Assembly (NCBI GenBank): GCA_021203365.1
Contig: JAJQBI010000030.1
Span: 62,001 to 126,000 of the forward strand
Direction of reading: 5' to 3'
Length of the DNA stretch: 64,000 bases
From: Clostridiales bacterium
GTDB lineage: Bacteria; Bacillota; Clostridia; Lachnospirales; Lachnospiraceae
The notes beneath the pieces are model-generated. The model had not been told where the DNA came from and did not search any database. It saw nothing but the letters and a program-made list of their open reading frames with translations. The stretch's first letter is position 1. Each line of letters begins with the position of its first letter. The translations under genes were made by a program, and so were the position numbers. Shown piece by piece: positions 8,849-16,945 of this stretch.

Positions 8849-10047
8849 TTTTTTCCGCCTCCTTTTCGAATCAGTGTGGTCACGCCGCAGACGCCTGCCA
8901 GAAGAAACAACAGAAAATACAGCCGTATGTTGGTCTCATCCCCGGTTTTTACAGAGGTGGCTTCCCGTGCCGTCCCACTGCCGCCGCTCTCCCCATCCTC
9001 CGGATTTGTCTCCGGAGTCTGTGTGGGGCTGTCCTCATTTACTGAGAAAATCCACTTCACATCCGCCTCTCTCAGGGCGTAGGCATTGTCCAGCCCCGCC
9101 GGCAGGGAAATCACAAATTCCAGTTCGCCCTCCTCCCCTGGAGCCAGTGTCACAAGTGAGATCGGAGCATTCAGTTCCTCCGCCAGAAGATTTCCGGAAT
9201 ACAGTTCTTTCCCGTCCATGGAAATAGTCAGTCCCAGTTTTTCTGCCAGATCCTGTCCTGAAACCGAAAGACATTCCGGAGATGTCTGAAAAAAAATCTC
9301 CGCAGTGGAATCCGTTGTGTTTCGTATCTGTGCGGTATCCCGAAGCGTATCTCCTGGCATGGCACGGGCAAAATTGCTGAAAAAATCATCCGGAACCGCA
9401 AGCAGCCGGTGGGCGTCCCCGTTAAATTCCACCATCAGGGATTTTTTCTCCGGAACAGAGACTTCCATTCCGTCTACCGTGTGAATGCATTCCTGAATCT
9501 CCTCATTCCCCCAGGGTGACATGGCTGTAAAGTCCGGCGTATAGTTCGCCGCCTGGATGGCCTCCGCCCGAATCTCCATACTCAGCTTTTTTTCTGCCCA
9601 TTCCTCGGTCCAGTCCTCCGGAATATGAATCCAGTGAAAAAGATCCGCAGACTCCCCATAGCCAAGAATCTCTGTATAATAAAAATACTCTCCGATTTTT
9701 TCCCACTTTTCCGGGATTTCTCCCAGATTTTCATCCCCCAGTCCTTCCAGCCCATTCAGATTATCTGTATAGGAAATTTTTACCCGAACCCAGCAGTCCT
9801 CCGCCTCACAGGTGATCCTTGGAATCTTAGAAACCGTATCCCCGGGCAGCACCGTCTTTGGATTCTCATACAGAATTTCCCGACCGTCCTTTTCCTCATA
9901 TTCCTCCAGGGAAATGCGTATGTCCCCGGTGGAAATATGATTGGTCACGGTGACAGAATCTGTGAAGGCCGCGCGGACCGCCGCGGCCGCCAGCACCAGA
10001 ACGGCAAGCGCGGCCGCGGCAAAAAATCCCTTTCTTCTGTTTTTCAT
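8845..10047 (-). CDS. SipW-type secreted protein with sorting-like C-terminus
   Basis: Protein of 400 residues with a long hydrophobic N-terminus ending in AAFTDSVTVTN, the kind of A-x-TD site cut by SipW-type signal peptidases. The body is beta-rich with paired DCWVRVKISY-like strands, as in camelysin/TasA relatives. The C-terminus reads SVKTGDETN, then a hydrophobic stretch, then IRKGGGKK. That resembles a cell-wall sorting signal of the TGD type, although no sortase gene lies in this window. It may be a wall anchor for a fibre. It overlaps both flanking genes by 4 bases, showing tight coupling within the sipW operon. Confidence 0.75.
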   Translation of the reverse strand: MKNRRKGFFAAAALAVLVLAAAAVRAAFTDSVTVTNHISTGDIRISLEEYEEKDGREILYENPKTVLPGDTVSKIPRITCEAEDCWVRVKISYTDNLNGLEGLGDENLGEIPEKWEKIGEYFYYTEILGYGESADLFHWIHIPEDWTEEWAEKKLSMEIRAEAIQAANYTPDFTAMSPWGNEEIQECIHTVDGMEVSVPEKKSLMVEFNGDAHRLLAVPDDFFSNFARAMPGDTLRDTAQIRNTTDSTAEIFFQTSPECLSVSGQDLAEKLGLTISMDGKELYSGNLLAEELNAPISLVTLAPGEEGELEFVISLPAGLDNAYALREADVKWIFSVNEDSPTQTPETNPEDGESGGSGTAREATSVKTGDETNIRLYFLLFLLAGVCGVTTLIRKGGGKK

Positions 10048-10631
10048 AATCCGTCTCCTCCCTGACTGTCCGATAAATCCGCTTCAAAATAATTCCAGGC
10101 AGCCCCATAATCGGCAAAAGAACCGGCCTGCACAGACTCCTCGTACACATTTACGGAAAAACCGGTCAGGTATTCCTGATAGGTCGCGTCAACTTTCCCG
10201 GAATCGATCTGGATTCCTGTAAAAAGGGGCGTGGTGCGCTGTCCTTCCTCTACAATCCATCGGTAATAATAGTATCCGTCCTCCGGGTCGTACACCCAGT
10301 TTTCCGTATCCAGACCCTGGAGTGTGACTCCCCTGCCAATGTCGTCGTTGGAATAGGAAAGGGAAACCCGTATGTAACAGTCCACATTAAACCCGCTCTC
10401 TCCTCCGGTAACATTTCCCACCCATACAGTCTTGTCATATTGGGGATTGTTCTCAATGGGTGTGGGCGTGGGGTCCGGGAACTCCTCCTGTATCTCTGTG
10501 GTATTCCTTCCCACAGCCACTGTGTTTCTGGCGGCGGCAAAATCGGAAAAATACGCGGCCGTCCCGCCTGCACACAGAACTCCTGCCATAAGGAGAATCA
10601 CCGGGGCTCTTCTGCTTTTTTTATGTTTCAT
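10044..10631 (-). CDS. Small SipW-dependent secreted protein
   Basis: This 195-residue protein has a lysine-rich start, a hydrophobic core and the SipW-type cleavage neighbourhood GTAAYFSDF. A short Pro/Thr linker (PDPTPTP) precedes a single beta domain containing CYIRVSLSYSNDD. It resembles the CalY/TasA fold by signal peptide and strand pattern, but sequence alone does not fix its role. It lies between the TasA-like gene and the 400-residue protein and overlaps the latter by 4 bases (ATGA), so the products are probably made together. A minor fibre subunit or assembly factor is the natural guess. Confidence 0.7.
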   Translation of the reverse strand: MKHKKSRRAPVILLMAGVLCAGGTAAYFSDFAAARNTVAVGRNTTEIQEEFPDPTPTPIENNPQYDKTVWVGNVTGGESGFNVDCYIRVSLSYSNDDIGRGVTLQGLDTENWVYDPEDGYYYYRWIVEEGQRTTPLFTGIQIDSGKVDATYQEYLTGFSVNVYEESVQAGSFADYGAAWNYFEADLSDSQGGDGL

Positions 10632-10663
10632 TCACATACCCCACTTTCATATGTATCTGTGAT

Positions 10664-11308
10664 TTATTTCGTTACTTTCCCCGGCTGTCCGGTATTTTGA
10701 TTTACATATTTCTCATAGGCTTCCTTTGCCTGCTGTACAACTGTTCCAGTTTCTGTCCCTGTATTTGTGGTCTGAATGGCATAAGCACGCACTGGAATAT
10801 CCAGCTGCTGTGTATCCAGATAGCCCTCCACAACGTTAACAAAAGTCACTTCATCAAAAAGAGTCGTCGTGGTCTGGGCTGGCTCCAAAATGCTATTGTA
10901 TGCATAAGTGTAAACCATATTCGTTCCTACCTGCTGCTTACTAAGTTGAGTCCATCCACTTTTTGCTGTGAATGTAAAAAGTTCTGTGTTTGCCTCAGCA
11001 TTTCTTGTTCCATCTTCATTTGCTGTTTCCACTTTAGCTATAGGAATCGACACTTCCAGATACACAAATGCGTCATTTGTTCCCGCATTTTTGATCTGAG
11101 GATCCTTCTTGATGCTCTCGGTGGGTTCAATTTTCGTCGGAATATCCGGATCCCAGTTGGGCTCTTCCAGCTCAATGTCCACTTTTCCAACGGTGAATTC
11201 ATTTACAGTTGAGTCGTAATCGGTCAGATACGCCATGGTTCCTCCAACTGCCAGTGACACTATAACCGCCGCCAGGGCGATTCCTTTCCACATTTTCTTA
11301 TTTTTCAT
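10664..11308 (-). CDS. TasA/camelysin-like fibre protein
   Basis: The product (214 residues) has the textbook SipW-substrate start: a basic N-terminus, a hydrophobic stretch with VGGTMAYLTDYDS, then the mature beginning EFTVGKVDIELEEPNWD. This is the layout of TasA and camelysin relatives, whose mature parts polymerise into extracellular fibres in Bacillus. The domain contains NDAFVYLEVSIP and ends in a lysine/glutamine-rich tail. Base composition is a little more AT-rich than in the surrounding genes. Its ATG overlaps the sipW stop by 4 bases, which ties the substrate to its dedicated peptidase. It is the best candidate for the main fibre subunit. Confidence 0.8.
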   Translation of the reverse strand: MKNKKMWKGIALAAVIVSLAVGGTMAYLTDYDSTVNEFTVGKVDIELEEPNWDPDIPTKIEPTESIKKDPQIKNAGTNDAFVYLEVSIPIAKVETANEDGTRNAEANTELFTFTAKSGWTQLSKQQVGTNMVYTYAYNSILEPAQTTTTLFDEVTFVNVVEGYLDTQQLDIPVRAYAIQTTNTGTETGTVVQQAKEAYEKYVNQNTGQPGKVTK

Positions 11309-11826
11309 AATGATTCCTCTCTTTTTTGATTTTTATTTTGTTTATTGAGCTCCTTTCCCGGGGAATATGCGTAATTCAGGAGAGATGACAGGACCGCCAG
11401 CAGTACCATTGCGGAAAAAACCACCTTTCTGCGAAGAAGGGCAACTCCGAAGCCCAGATAAGGCAGCGTAAAGATTACACGGCCAATAATCTGGGAGGGA
11501 GAAACCGGAATCAGATCCTCCTGGGTGTTGGCATCCCCCTTTGTTATACAGGCGCCGTTTTCTGTCCGGACAACCCGATGGGTTACATTCTGCCCGTCCA
11601 CCTGATAGGTAATCACATCTCCGATTTCCGGCTCCCTCTCCCGGGTATCCGCAAATACCAGACTCCCCGTAGAAATCCGTGGCTCCATGGATCCGGAAAG
11701 CACAACATAAGGCGCAATCCCAAAGAACCTGGGAATCAGGAGCACCAGAGCCAGACAAAAAAGCAGTGCCAGCGCTGTGTTAAATATAAATCGCAGAATC
11801 CATTTAAATACACGGGTCACTCTCAT
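11305..11826 (-). CDS. sipW: Signal peptidase I, SipW (ER-type) family
   Basis: Membrane signal peptidase of 173 residues. The nucleophile region reads VLSGSMEPRISTGSLVF, with the serine in the SGSMEP motif. THRVV, where ER-type enzymes have His in place of the bacterial Lys as general base, follows at about residue 80. Membrane helices lie at about 10-35 and 125-160. In Bacillus, SipW specifically processes TasA and TapA, and here the next three genes all carry SipW-style signals. First gene of the operon; the leader contains a CCGCCC/GGGCGG hairpin at about 11850-11875. Confidence 0.92.
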   Translation of the reverse strand: MRVTRVFKWILRFIFNTALALLFCLALVLLIPRFFGIAPYVVLSGSMEPRISTGSLVFADTREREPEIGDVITYQVDGQNVTHRVVRTENGACITKGDANTQEDLIPVSPSQIIGRVIFTLPYLGFGVALLRRKVVFSAMVLLAVLSSLLNYAYSPGKELNKQNKNQKREESL

Positions 11827-12599
11827 TCATTTACTCCTTTTTGAAGATGAACCGCCCGTCTGATTTTAAGGGCGGCCGCGCATATTTGACTTCAATGATT
11901 GCATTCACTGAATTTTGTGAGGCGGAGACCGGCTCCGCGTGCGTTTTTTCATATACATGTCCTCTTCGTTGGTACAGCGTTTCATAAACGCCGCGCAGGT
12001 ATCCGTGATCTGTTTTCCCACTGCCCTCCCGATAAAGCGCACTGCGATTTCCGGTTCATAAGACTCAGCCTTCGAAAGGCCATGCCCGGGCTTACTGAAA
12101 ATCCCACTTCAAACCGGCGGAAAACTCGGTTTCTTATTCGTTTTATGGGTGTTTACCGGTGGATTTTCCGGCTTTTGACAGAGATTCCGGCACTTCCGGG
12201 CAAAAAGCTTATAAAAAACGTTTTTTCCGCAGCCGCCTTTTATGGAATCCATAATAGATTTTTCAGAAAATTCCAAAGATTTTCGAAGGACTTTGGGAAT
12301 AAATAACAGAAAAAAAACAAATCACGATGAAAGGTTGACGGGAACTGAAATTGTTTGTTTGAAATGAAACACAGGACGGTTGAAATGAATATAAAAAATT
12401 GTGAATGGGTTACCGTAAATAAGGGATTATAACAGATTTTGCCTTAATGAAAAGGCGAATGAATGTAAAAGATGTGTTTTGTTTTTGAACTTAGGTAGAT
12501 TATATGCGTCGACAGGACTTCTGTCAAGGAAAATCGGTCGACATAAATCGGCATGAACCGGCAGCTGTGAACAGGACAGCCAGAATGGTTCACCTTGTC
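11827..12599. other. 773-base spacer without a recognisable gene
   Basis: No convincing reading frame is seen on either strand. The right-hand part (about 12300-12500) is AT-rich and contains a TATAAT-like box on the minus strand at 12426-12431, with only a weak -35 partner 16 bases upstream. The spacer is long enough to hold the control region of the sipW operon, and the leader hairpin at about 11850-11875 lies just before sipW. The section near 12510-12545 has two GTCGAC sites and a short GACAG/CTGTC inverted repeat of unknown meaning. Confidence 0.4.
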
Positions 12600-12704
12600 T
12601 TAATCAAAAATCTCAAAAGAATGGCCATACCTCTCGATTGTCTTCTCTATTTCCAGACAGTAATCAAAAATATGATTTAATCTCTGCATATCAGGCGACT
12701 GCAT
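12600..12704 (-). pseudogene. Truncated HepT (DUF86) HEPN-toxin remnant
   Basis: A 34-codon frame beginning MQSPDMQRLNHIFDYC and continuing with EIEKTIERYG matches the first helix of HepT/DUF86 proteins, the HEPN RNase partner of MntA nucleotidyltransferases. A stop follows, so only about a quarter of the protein is present and the RNase motif is absent. The partner antitoxin gene is also missing. It looks like the relic of a toxin-antitoxin pair. Confidence 0.6.
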
Positions 12705-12810
12705 ATAAACTCACCTTTTCCTTCCAGATATGATCCCTGAACTGCTCTTCACTGGGCATCTGTGCCTTTTGCTGTAAAGATTGCAGCGTTACCACATCAA
12801 AACTTTTCAT
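12691..12810 (-). CDS. 39-residue ORF, unknown, coupled to the M14-like gene
   Basis: A small open frame (MKSFDVVTLQSLQQKAQMPS at its start) begins inside the ATGA overlap with the stop of the M14-like gene and ends inside the HepT remnant. The start overlap suggests translational coupling, but the short length means chance cannot be excluded. No family was recognised. It may be the front of a lost gene. Confidence 0.3.
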   Translation of the reverse strand: MKSFDVVTLQSLQQKAQMPSEEQFRDHIWKEKVSLYAVA

Positions 12811-13706
12811 TTTACGGGAATAAGCGTATAAATGTATTCCAGAGGGAGAAGGCGCATGTCCCTGTACAGGCGGCTTTCCGGAGGTTTCCCGGAGGACATG
12901 GGGAGAGCCAGCCGGAAAGCAGGCTTTTTTATAGTTTCAGCAAAATACTGCTCCGGACTTCCGCAGCCTTCCCCGGAAAGATTTAACAGGGGAAGACGAT
13001 TTTTTCCGGAAACCGGAATGGTGTATTTTCGCAGATTTCCGGCCACGCGCCTGCTGCGGGCTCTCTCAGAAAGGCTGTCGGGCTTCTGGCAATACAGGGC
13101 GGGAGCTTGAGCGGTACAAAAGGACAGGAGCCCTCTGCAGGGGTACTCCTGAAAAATATGGATCAGGGCGCGGGTTTCATTTTCACTGGCAGGCTGATGA
13201 TGAATCCGGTCTTTCCTGCAATATTTTGTGGGAAAATTCCGGGTCAGGTCGATTCCCCGGGCGTTGCCGGCAAATTCCTTTTCCGGAGTTCCCTGCATGC
13301 GGAGCATCTGGCGGAAGACTGAGTTTCGCACGGAAAGATACCCTCTTCGGCAGATTTCATACCCATCCGGGTTTAAAACCGGGAGCACACAGATCCGCAC
13401 ACGGTCCAGAAGCTCCCTCACCGGATAGAATTCTCCCAGGGTACGGTTTTTCTCACAGGCAGCGGCGTATTCCACAGATAAATGAGCCAGAGCCTCCGGC
13501 ATGGATGAATCTGACCCCCGAACACCTGCCAGACAGATCAGAGCTTCCGTCCCGTTTCCCAGCTCCAGCATGGGAATCAGGCGATCGTCGTGGCTTTTTC
13601 CGATTACCCGAAACCGGGCAAAAGCCTGATAGCGGGACGCGGTTTCCCAGAGAGACAGATAGATTTTTTCATAGGAAAGGGTCTCCAGAGCGCGCTGTGA
13701 ATTCAT
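12807..13706 (-). CDS. M14-type carboxypeptidase fold protein, predicted catalytically inactive
   Basis: Protein of 299 residues starting at ATG 13706 (AGAGG ribosome site). Several M14 zinc-carboxypeptidase landmarks are clear: LPVLNPDGYE, NARGIDLTRNFP and SENETRAL. The residues that make the enzyme work are not. The HxxE zinc motif position reads RGSD, the third zinc ligand (normally in SYHTQG-like context) reads SFCTAQ, and the catalytic Glu region reads RLALP instead of an IEL-like motif. No signal peptide is seen, so it would be cytoplasmic. A binding or scaffolding role, or a gene on its way out, are both possible. An alternative start about 200 bases upstream exists but lacks family similarity. 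Confidence 0.7.
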   Translation of the reverse strand: MNSQRALETLSYEKIYLSLWETASRYQAFARFRVIGKSHDDRLIPMLELGNGTEALICLAGVRGSDSSMPEALAHLSVEYAAACEKNRTLGEFYPVRELLDRVRICVLPVLNPDGYEICRRGYLSVRNSVFRQMLRMQGTPEKEFAGNARGIDLTRNFPTKYCRKDRIHHQPASENETRALIHIFQEYPCRGLLSFCTAQAPALYCQKPDSLSERARSRRVAGNLRKYTIPVSGKNRLPLLNLSGEGCGSPEQYFAETIKKPAFRLALPMSSGKPPESRLYRDMRLLPLEYIYTLIPVK

Positions 13707-13836
13707 AAACAACCTCTTTTCTGTGCCGACGGGCAGGGAACGGGCAAATGAAACTGCCAAATACAGGAACACAGATCTGCAGAACCTGTGCGGCCATATA
13801 CTGAAAATAACATTTCTACTTTCATTATATGATTGA

Positions 13837-13910
13837 AGCGACAAAAGATATTTTGTCGCTATGATACACGGATTTCTCCGCACTTCGTGCTCCCGAAATC
13901 CTTGTATCAT
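13837..13910. repeat. Double hairpin of the TGATAC family (copy 4)
   Basis: Two stem-loops in series. The first has perfect 10-bp arms AGCGACAAAA/TTTTGTCGCT around GATA (13837-13860). The second has 16-base arms ATGATACACGGATTTC and GAAATCCTTGTATCAT (13861-13876 and 13895-13910) with one mismatch, and a GCAC-TTC-GTGC tip. It lies between the M14-like gene and the beta-helix gene. It is the best-preserved copy of the element family. Confidence 0.7.
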
Positions 13911-13918
13911 TATATGAA

Positions 13919-13946
13919 AAGAGACAGGCCCAAAGACCTGTCTCTT
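13919..13946 (-). terminator. Terminator of the beta-helix surface protein gene
   Basis: Perfect 10-bp arms AAGAGACAGG/CCTGTCTCTT around an 8-base loop, followed on the minus strand by TTC. It starts about 18 bases past the stop codon of the 13964-16045 gene, so it fits as its terminator, although the T-tract is short. Confidence 0.65.
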
Positions 13947-13963
13947 AAGTTGCTCTGTAAATT

Positions 13964-16045
13964 TTATTCTTCTGTTTTTCTGCGTTTTCGGGTCAGGATG
14001 TAGCCTGCCGCAAGAAGAGACGCAGCCGCCAGTGCAGTCATGGTCCCGATGGGCGCGTCATCCGCTGTGGAAACAGAGGATCTGCTGGAGGTATCGTCCG
14101 AATCCGATGTTCCATCCGATGTACTGTCGTCAGAATCGCTGCTTTCGCTGTCTGTTGACGTAGGCGTCACAGTCAGATCAATGGCCGCGGAAGAGAACTG
14201 ATAAACCGCAGACTCAACCGTTCCCGTCGCAACCCAGGCGCCATCTGTATAAACGTATTTCTCAAAGAACACATACAGATCATACGTAGCCGCCTCACTG
14301 ATCCCCGAGGTGGAGCCGATCTTCCAGGTAGAATGCTTTTGGCTGTCCGAGGGATTGGAGGATGTACTCCAGTAAAGGGGAACCCATTTCACATCCCCTT
14401 CTCCCGGGTCTGTGTTGGTGGTTCCCGCCCCTACCACTGTAAAGGAATAGAAGGTATTGGCGTAAAACTCCAGCGCATCCTCAAGACCGGTCACCGTACT
14501 CTCCGACACATCCGGAATGTAAGGTGTATGGGTAGGCGTAGGTGTCGGCGTGGATGTAGCTCCCGATGAAGGACGCTCCGCCAGAAAATCCGGATAATTG
14601 CTCAGGTCAAAAATATAAGTCTTTACCACACCGGAGGATGTTTTAATACAGATATAAAGGTCCGGAACAGTACTCTCCGGAATATCTGTATAATACACTT
14701 CAAAGGTATTCTCCGCCGTCATGACGGTTCCGTCCACACTGGTATCAAAGGAAGGCGCCTCCGCGTCTGCCTCCACCCAGTCTGCATAATACCAGCCGTC
14801 CACATTGGTGTAAATCGTCAGCTTTATGGAGGTTGCACTCGTCCATTCCTTCGCCCTGCATGTAATCTTTGGCGCTGTGGTAGGCGTAGGCGTCGGCGTG
14901 GCTGTAGTCGTGGGAGTGGCTGTGACTGTTGCCGTAGGCGTAGCAGTCGGTGTCTCTGTGGGTGTCTCCGTAGGCGTCACCGTAACACTGGCAACCAATG
15001 TCCCCGTACTTGTATCCAATGTATAGCCGTCCTCGGCCTCGTATGTAAGCTGGGAAAACCAGGAAGTATCCGAAGCGGTTGCTGCCACGGTCCCTTCCGC
15101 CGGGCTTACACAGGAGAATCCAAGAGTGGTGCTCAGCGCGCCTGTAATGCTGATCACACCGCTTTCATCCAGAAGAATATTGCAGGCCGTGGTTCCGTCA
15201 GTTTTCACATTATTCGTCACAGACGGCGCACCCTCCACATAAAGGGTTCCGGTGCTGTAAACGGCGCCTTTGTCGCAGGTCATACCGGTGATGGTGCCTC
15301 CGGCCAGAAGAGTCGTACCATAGTTGCGGATCGCCGCTCCGATTCCCGTCGTCCGATTATTGGCCAGGGTCACTCCATCCGTCATACTGAAGACAGCCCC
15401 GGAAGCCACATAGACGATGGAGCCCGCCGCAGTACTCCCATCAGACAGAGATCCATACACGCTAAGAGCAGAACCGGAATCCTCCGCACTCACCGCAAAA
15501 TAAAGAGCTCCGGATACAAGAAACATGTCATTCACATAGCTGTCGCTGCGGATGATGGACGAATCGGCAGAATCCCCGGCAAGGGCAATGCTCTTGCCGG
15601 CCGGAATGGTCACCGCATCGGTAAGGGCAATCGTCCCGGAAATAAGGATCGTCGTGGGCTCTGCGGTTGTGATGTCCGCCACATCCGGCGCGGCGTTGAT
15701 CGCGGCCTGCAGCTCCGCCAGAGTGGTCACCACCGTATCCGCTGTTTCTCCCGTATCCGTCTCCGAGGCCGCCTCCGTCTCAACGGTCTCCGTCGTTGAA
15801 TCAGACGTCTCCTCAGATTCTATGGTCTCCGCTGCGCTGCTCTCCTGTGCAACTCCGGTTTCCTCTGTTCCGGAAGTTTCTCCCGTATCTTCTGTATCCT
15901 GCTCTGTCTCCGCCGAGGTTCCGTCATCCAGAGAAACCGCCTCTGCGGATACGTCTGCGTCTTCCGCGGCAAAGGCTGAGGCCGGCGCCATGCCCAGAGC
16001 CAGCACTCCGGCCAGCAAAAGCGCGAAAAGTTGTTTTTTTCTCAT
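13964..16045 (-). CDS. Surface protein with beta-helix domain, PT-rich linker and degenerate sorting signal
   Basis: Protein of 693 residues with an N-terminal signal peptide (MRKKQLFALLLAGVLALG...), a Glu/Thr/Ser-rich segment (about 30-110) and a repeat domain (about 110-340). The repeats, such as GAAIRNYGTTLLAGGTITG, fit a right-handed beta-helix. A Thr/Pro linker follows (about 345-385; TPTETPT, TPTPTPT). Then come a beta domain of unknown type and a second Thr/Pro linker. The C-terminus reads VSTADDAPIG, a hydrophobic stretch and RKRRKTEE, which has the form of a wall-sorting signal but lacks the TG of LPXTG/TGD motifs. It is probably an adhesin or cell-surface binding protein; ligand unknown. 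Confidence 0.75.
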   Translation of the reverse strand: MRKKQLFALLLAGVLALGMAPASAFAAEDADVSAEAVSLDDGTSAETEQDTEDTGETSGTEETGVAQESSAAETIESEETSDSTTETVETEAASETDTGETADTVVTTLAELQAAINAAPDVADITTAEPTTILISGTIALTDAVTIPAGKSIALAGDSADSSIIRSDSYVNDMFLVSGALYFAVSAEDSGSALSVYGSLSDGSTAAGSIVYVASGAVFSMTDGVTLANNRTTGIGAAIRNYGTTLLAGGTITGMTCDKGAVYSTGTLYVEGAPSVTNNVKTDGTTACNILLDESGVISITGALSTTLGFSCVSPAEGTVAATASDTSWFSQLTYEAEDGYTLDTSTGTLVASVTVTPTETPTETPTATPTATVTATPTTTATPTPTPTTAPKITCRAKEWTSATSIKLTIYTNVDGWYYADWVEADAEAPSFDTSVDGTVMTAENTFEVYYTDIPESTVPDLYICIKTSSGVVKTYIFDLSNYPDFLAERPSSGATSTPTPTPTHTPYIPDVSESTVTGLEDALEFYANTFYSFTVVGAGTTNTDPGEGDVKWVPLYWSTSSNPSDSQKHSTWKIGSTSGISEAATYDLYVFFEKYVYTDGAWVATGTVESAVYQFSSAAIDLTVTPTSTDSESSDSDDSTSDGTSDSDDTSSRSSVSTADDAPIGTMTALAAASLLAAGYILTRKRRKTEE

Positions 16046-16164
16046 TTTTAGTCCTCCCTGTAATGAGTCCTGCTTTCATTTCACAAACAATTTACGCCAG
16101 TATAGCATACGGTCTGAAGTTTTTCAAGCCGCCTGTACTGCCATCTATTTCCGAATACGGAGGG

Positions 16165-16737
16165 TCACAGGTAATGACCGCAGTCCTCCGCTATGTAGGT
16201 TCTCTCTTCTGTGACAATGGCCTGGGGAAAGATATCTGTCTCCTCCACAGGCACAGCGGGAAGAATCTGAAAGGAAAAAGCCACGGCCACCCGCTTTACC
16301 TGCGGGTGTTTTTCCAGGAAGCGGTCGTAAAACCCGCCCCCATAGCCCACACGGTGCAGTTCCGGATCAAAGGCCACGCCGGGCATGAGCATCAGGGCGT
16401 CCTCCCAGTCCACAATCTCTCCGGAAGCCGGCTCCGGAATCCCGTAATAGCCGGGAACCAGGGTGGAAAAATCCTCCAGGCGGTGAAAGACCATCTCTTT
16501 TCCCACAACCTTTGGAACCGCCACTTCCTTTCCGTCCCTCCAGGCCGCCTCGATCAGAAAGCGGGTCATGACCTCATGGTTGTAATCCGCGTAGGCCAGG
16601 ATCCTTTCGGCCTCCCGGTAAACTGACATGGCGGTGAGCTGTTCTGTAATCCTGCGGCTGTTCTCCTCCACCCACTGATCCGTGCGGGTCTTCCGGGCCT
16701 CGAAAATCATCTTCCTAGCTTCTCGTTTTGTTTCCAT
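16165..16737 (-). CDS. 5-formyltetrahydrofolate cyclo-ligase
   Basis: ATP-dependent enzyme (190 residues from the start at 16737) that converts 5-formyl-THF to 5,10-methenyl-THF, returning stored folate to the one-carbon pool. The family motif is clear near the C-terminus: LMPGVAFDPELHRVGYGGG, followed by FYDRFL. The N-terminal METKREARK suits the start at 16737. A start at 16776 is possible but would overlap more deeply with the upstream gene. The gene overlaps the DUF896 gene by 23 bases, so translation is probably coupled. Folate genes thyA and folA lie elsewhere in the window. Confidence 0.92.
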   Translation of the reverse strand: METKREARKMIFEARKTRTDQWVEENSRRITEQLTAMSVYREAERILAYADYNHEVMTRFLIEAAWRDGKEVAVPKVVGKEMVFHRLEDFSTLVPGYYGIPEPASGEIVDWEDALMLMPGVAFDPELHRVGYGGGFYDRFLEKHPQVKRVAVAFSFQILPAVPVEETDIFPQAIVTEERTYIAEDCGHYL

Positions 16738-16936
16738 ATTTTTCCCCCAGATTCGTGACGCTTCCGTCCTTCTCAATCACATCAATGTTATCCAGATGCG
16801 TCTGAAGATTCATCCGGATGGCGGCGATATATTCTCTCCGGAGAAGATCCCGCTCTCTCTTCTCCTCCTCCGTCAATCCCACGCTTTTCGCCTTATGGGC
16901 CAGGGTATTGATCCGGTCTATTCTGGTGCTGTCCAT
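16715..16936 (-). CDS. DUF896 family small protein (YnzC-like)
   Basis: Short protein (73 residues) of the DUF896 family, represented in Bacillus by YnzC. The family core ALAHKAKSVGLTEEEKRER-like pattern is visible here as LAHKAKSVGLTEEEKRERDL, then LRREYIAAIR and NLQTHLDNI. The fold is a helical hairpin. The function is unsettled; some relatives are linked to the SOS response, which this sequence neither supports nor excludes. Located 9 bases downstream of proB. Confidence 0.9.
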   Translation of the reverse strand: MDSTRIDRINTLAHKAKSVGLTEEEKRERDLLRREYIAAIRMNLQTHLDNIDVIEKDGSVTNLGEKYGNKTRS

Positions 16937-16945
16937 ACCTTCCTC

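Noticed and set aside
11342-11758. Alternative minus-strand ORF overlapping sipW
   Set aside because: SipW motifs lie in the other frame; this one is a shadow.
12420-12460. Promoter for the sipW operon
   Set aside because: There is a TATAAT-like box but no convincing -35 partner, so it is only mentioned in the spacer entry.
14870-14990. Dense short repeats that could look like a CRISPR array
   Set aside because: They are Thr/Pro codon repeats in the linker of the surface protein, without equal-length spacers.
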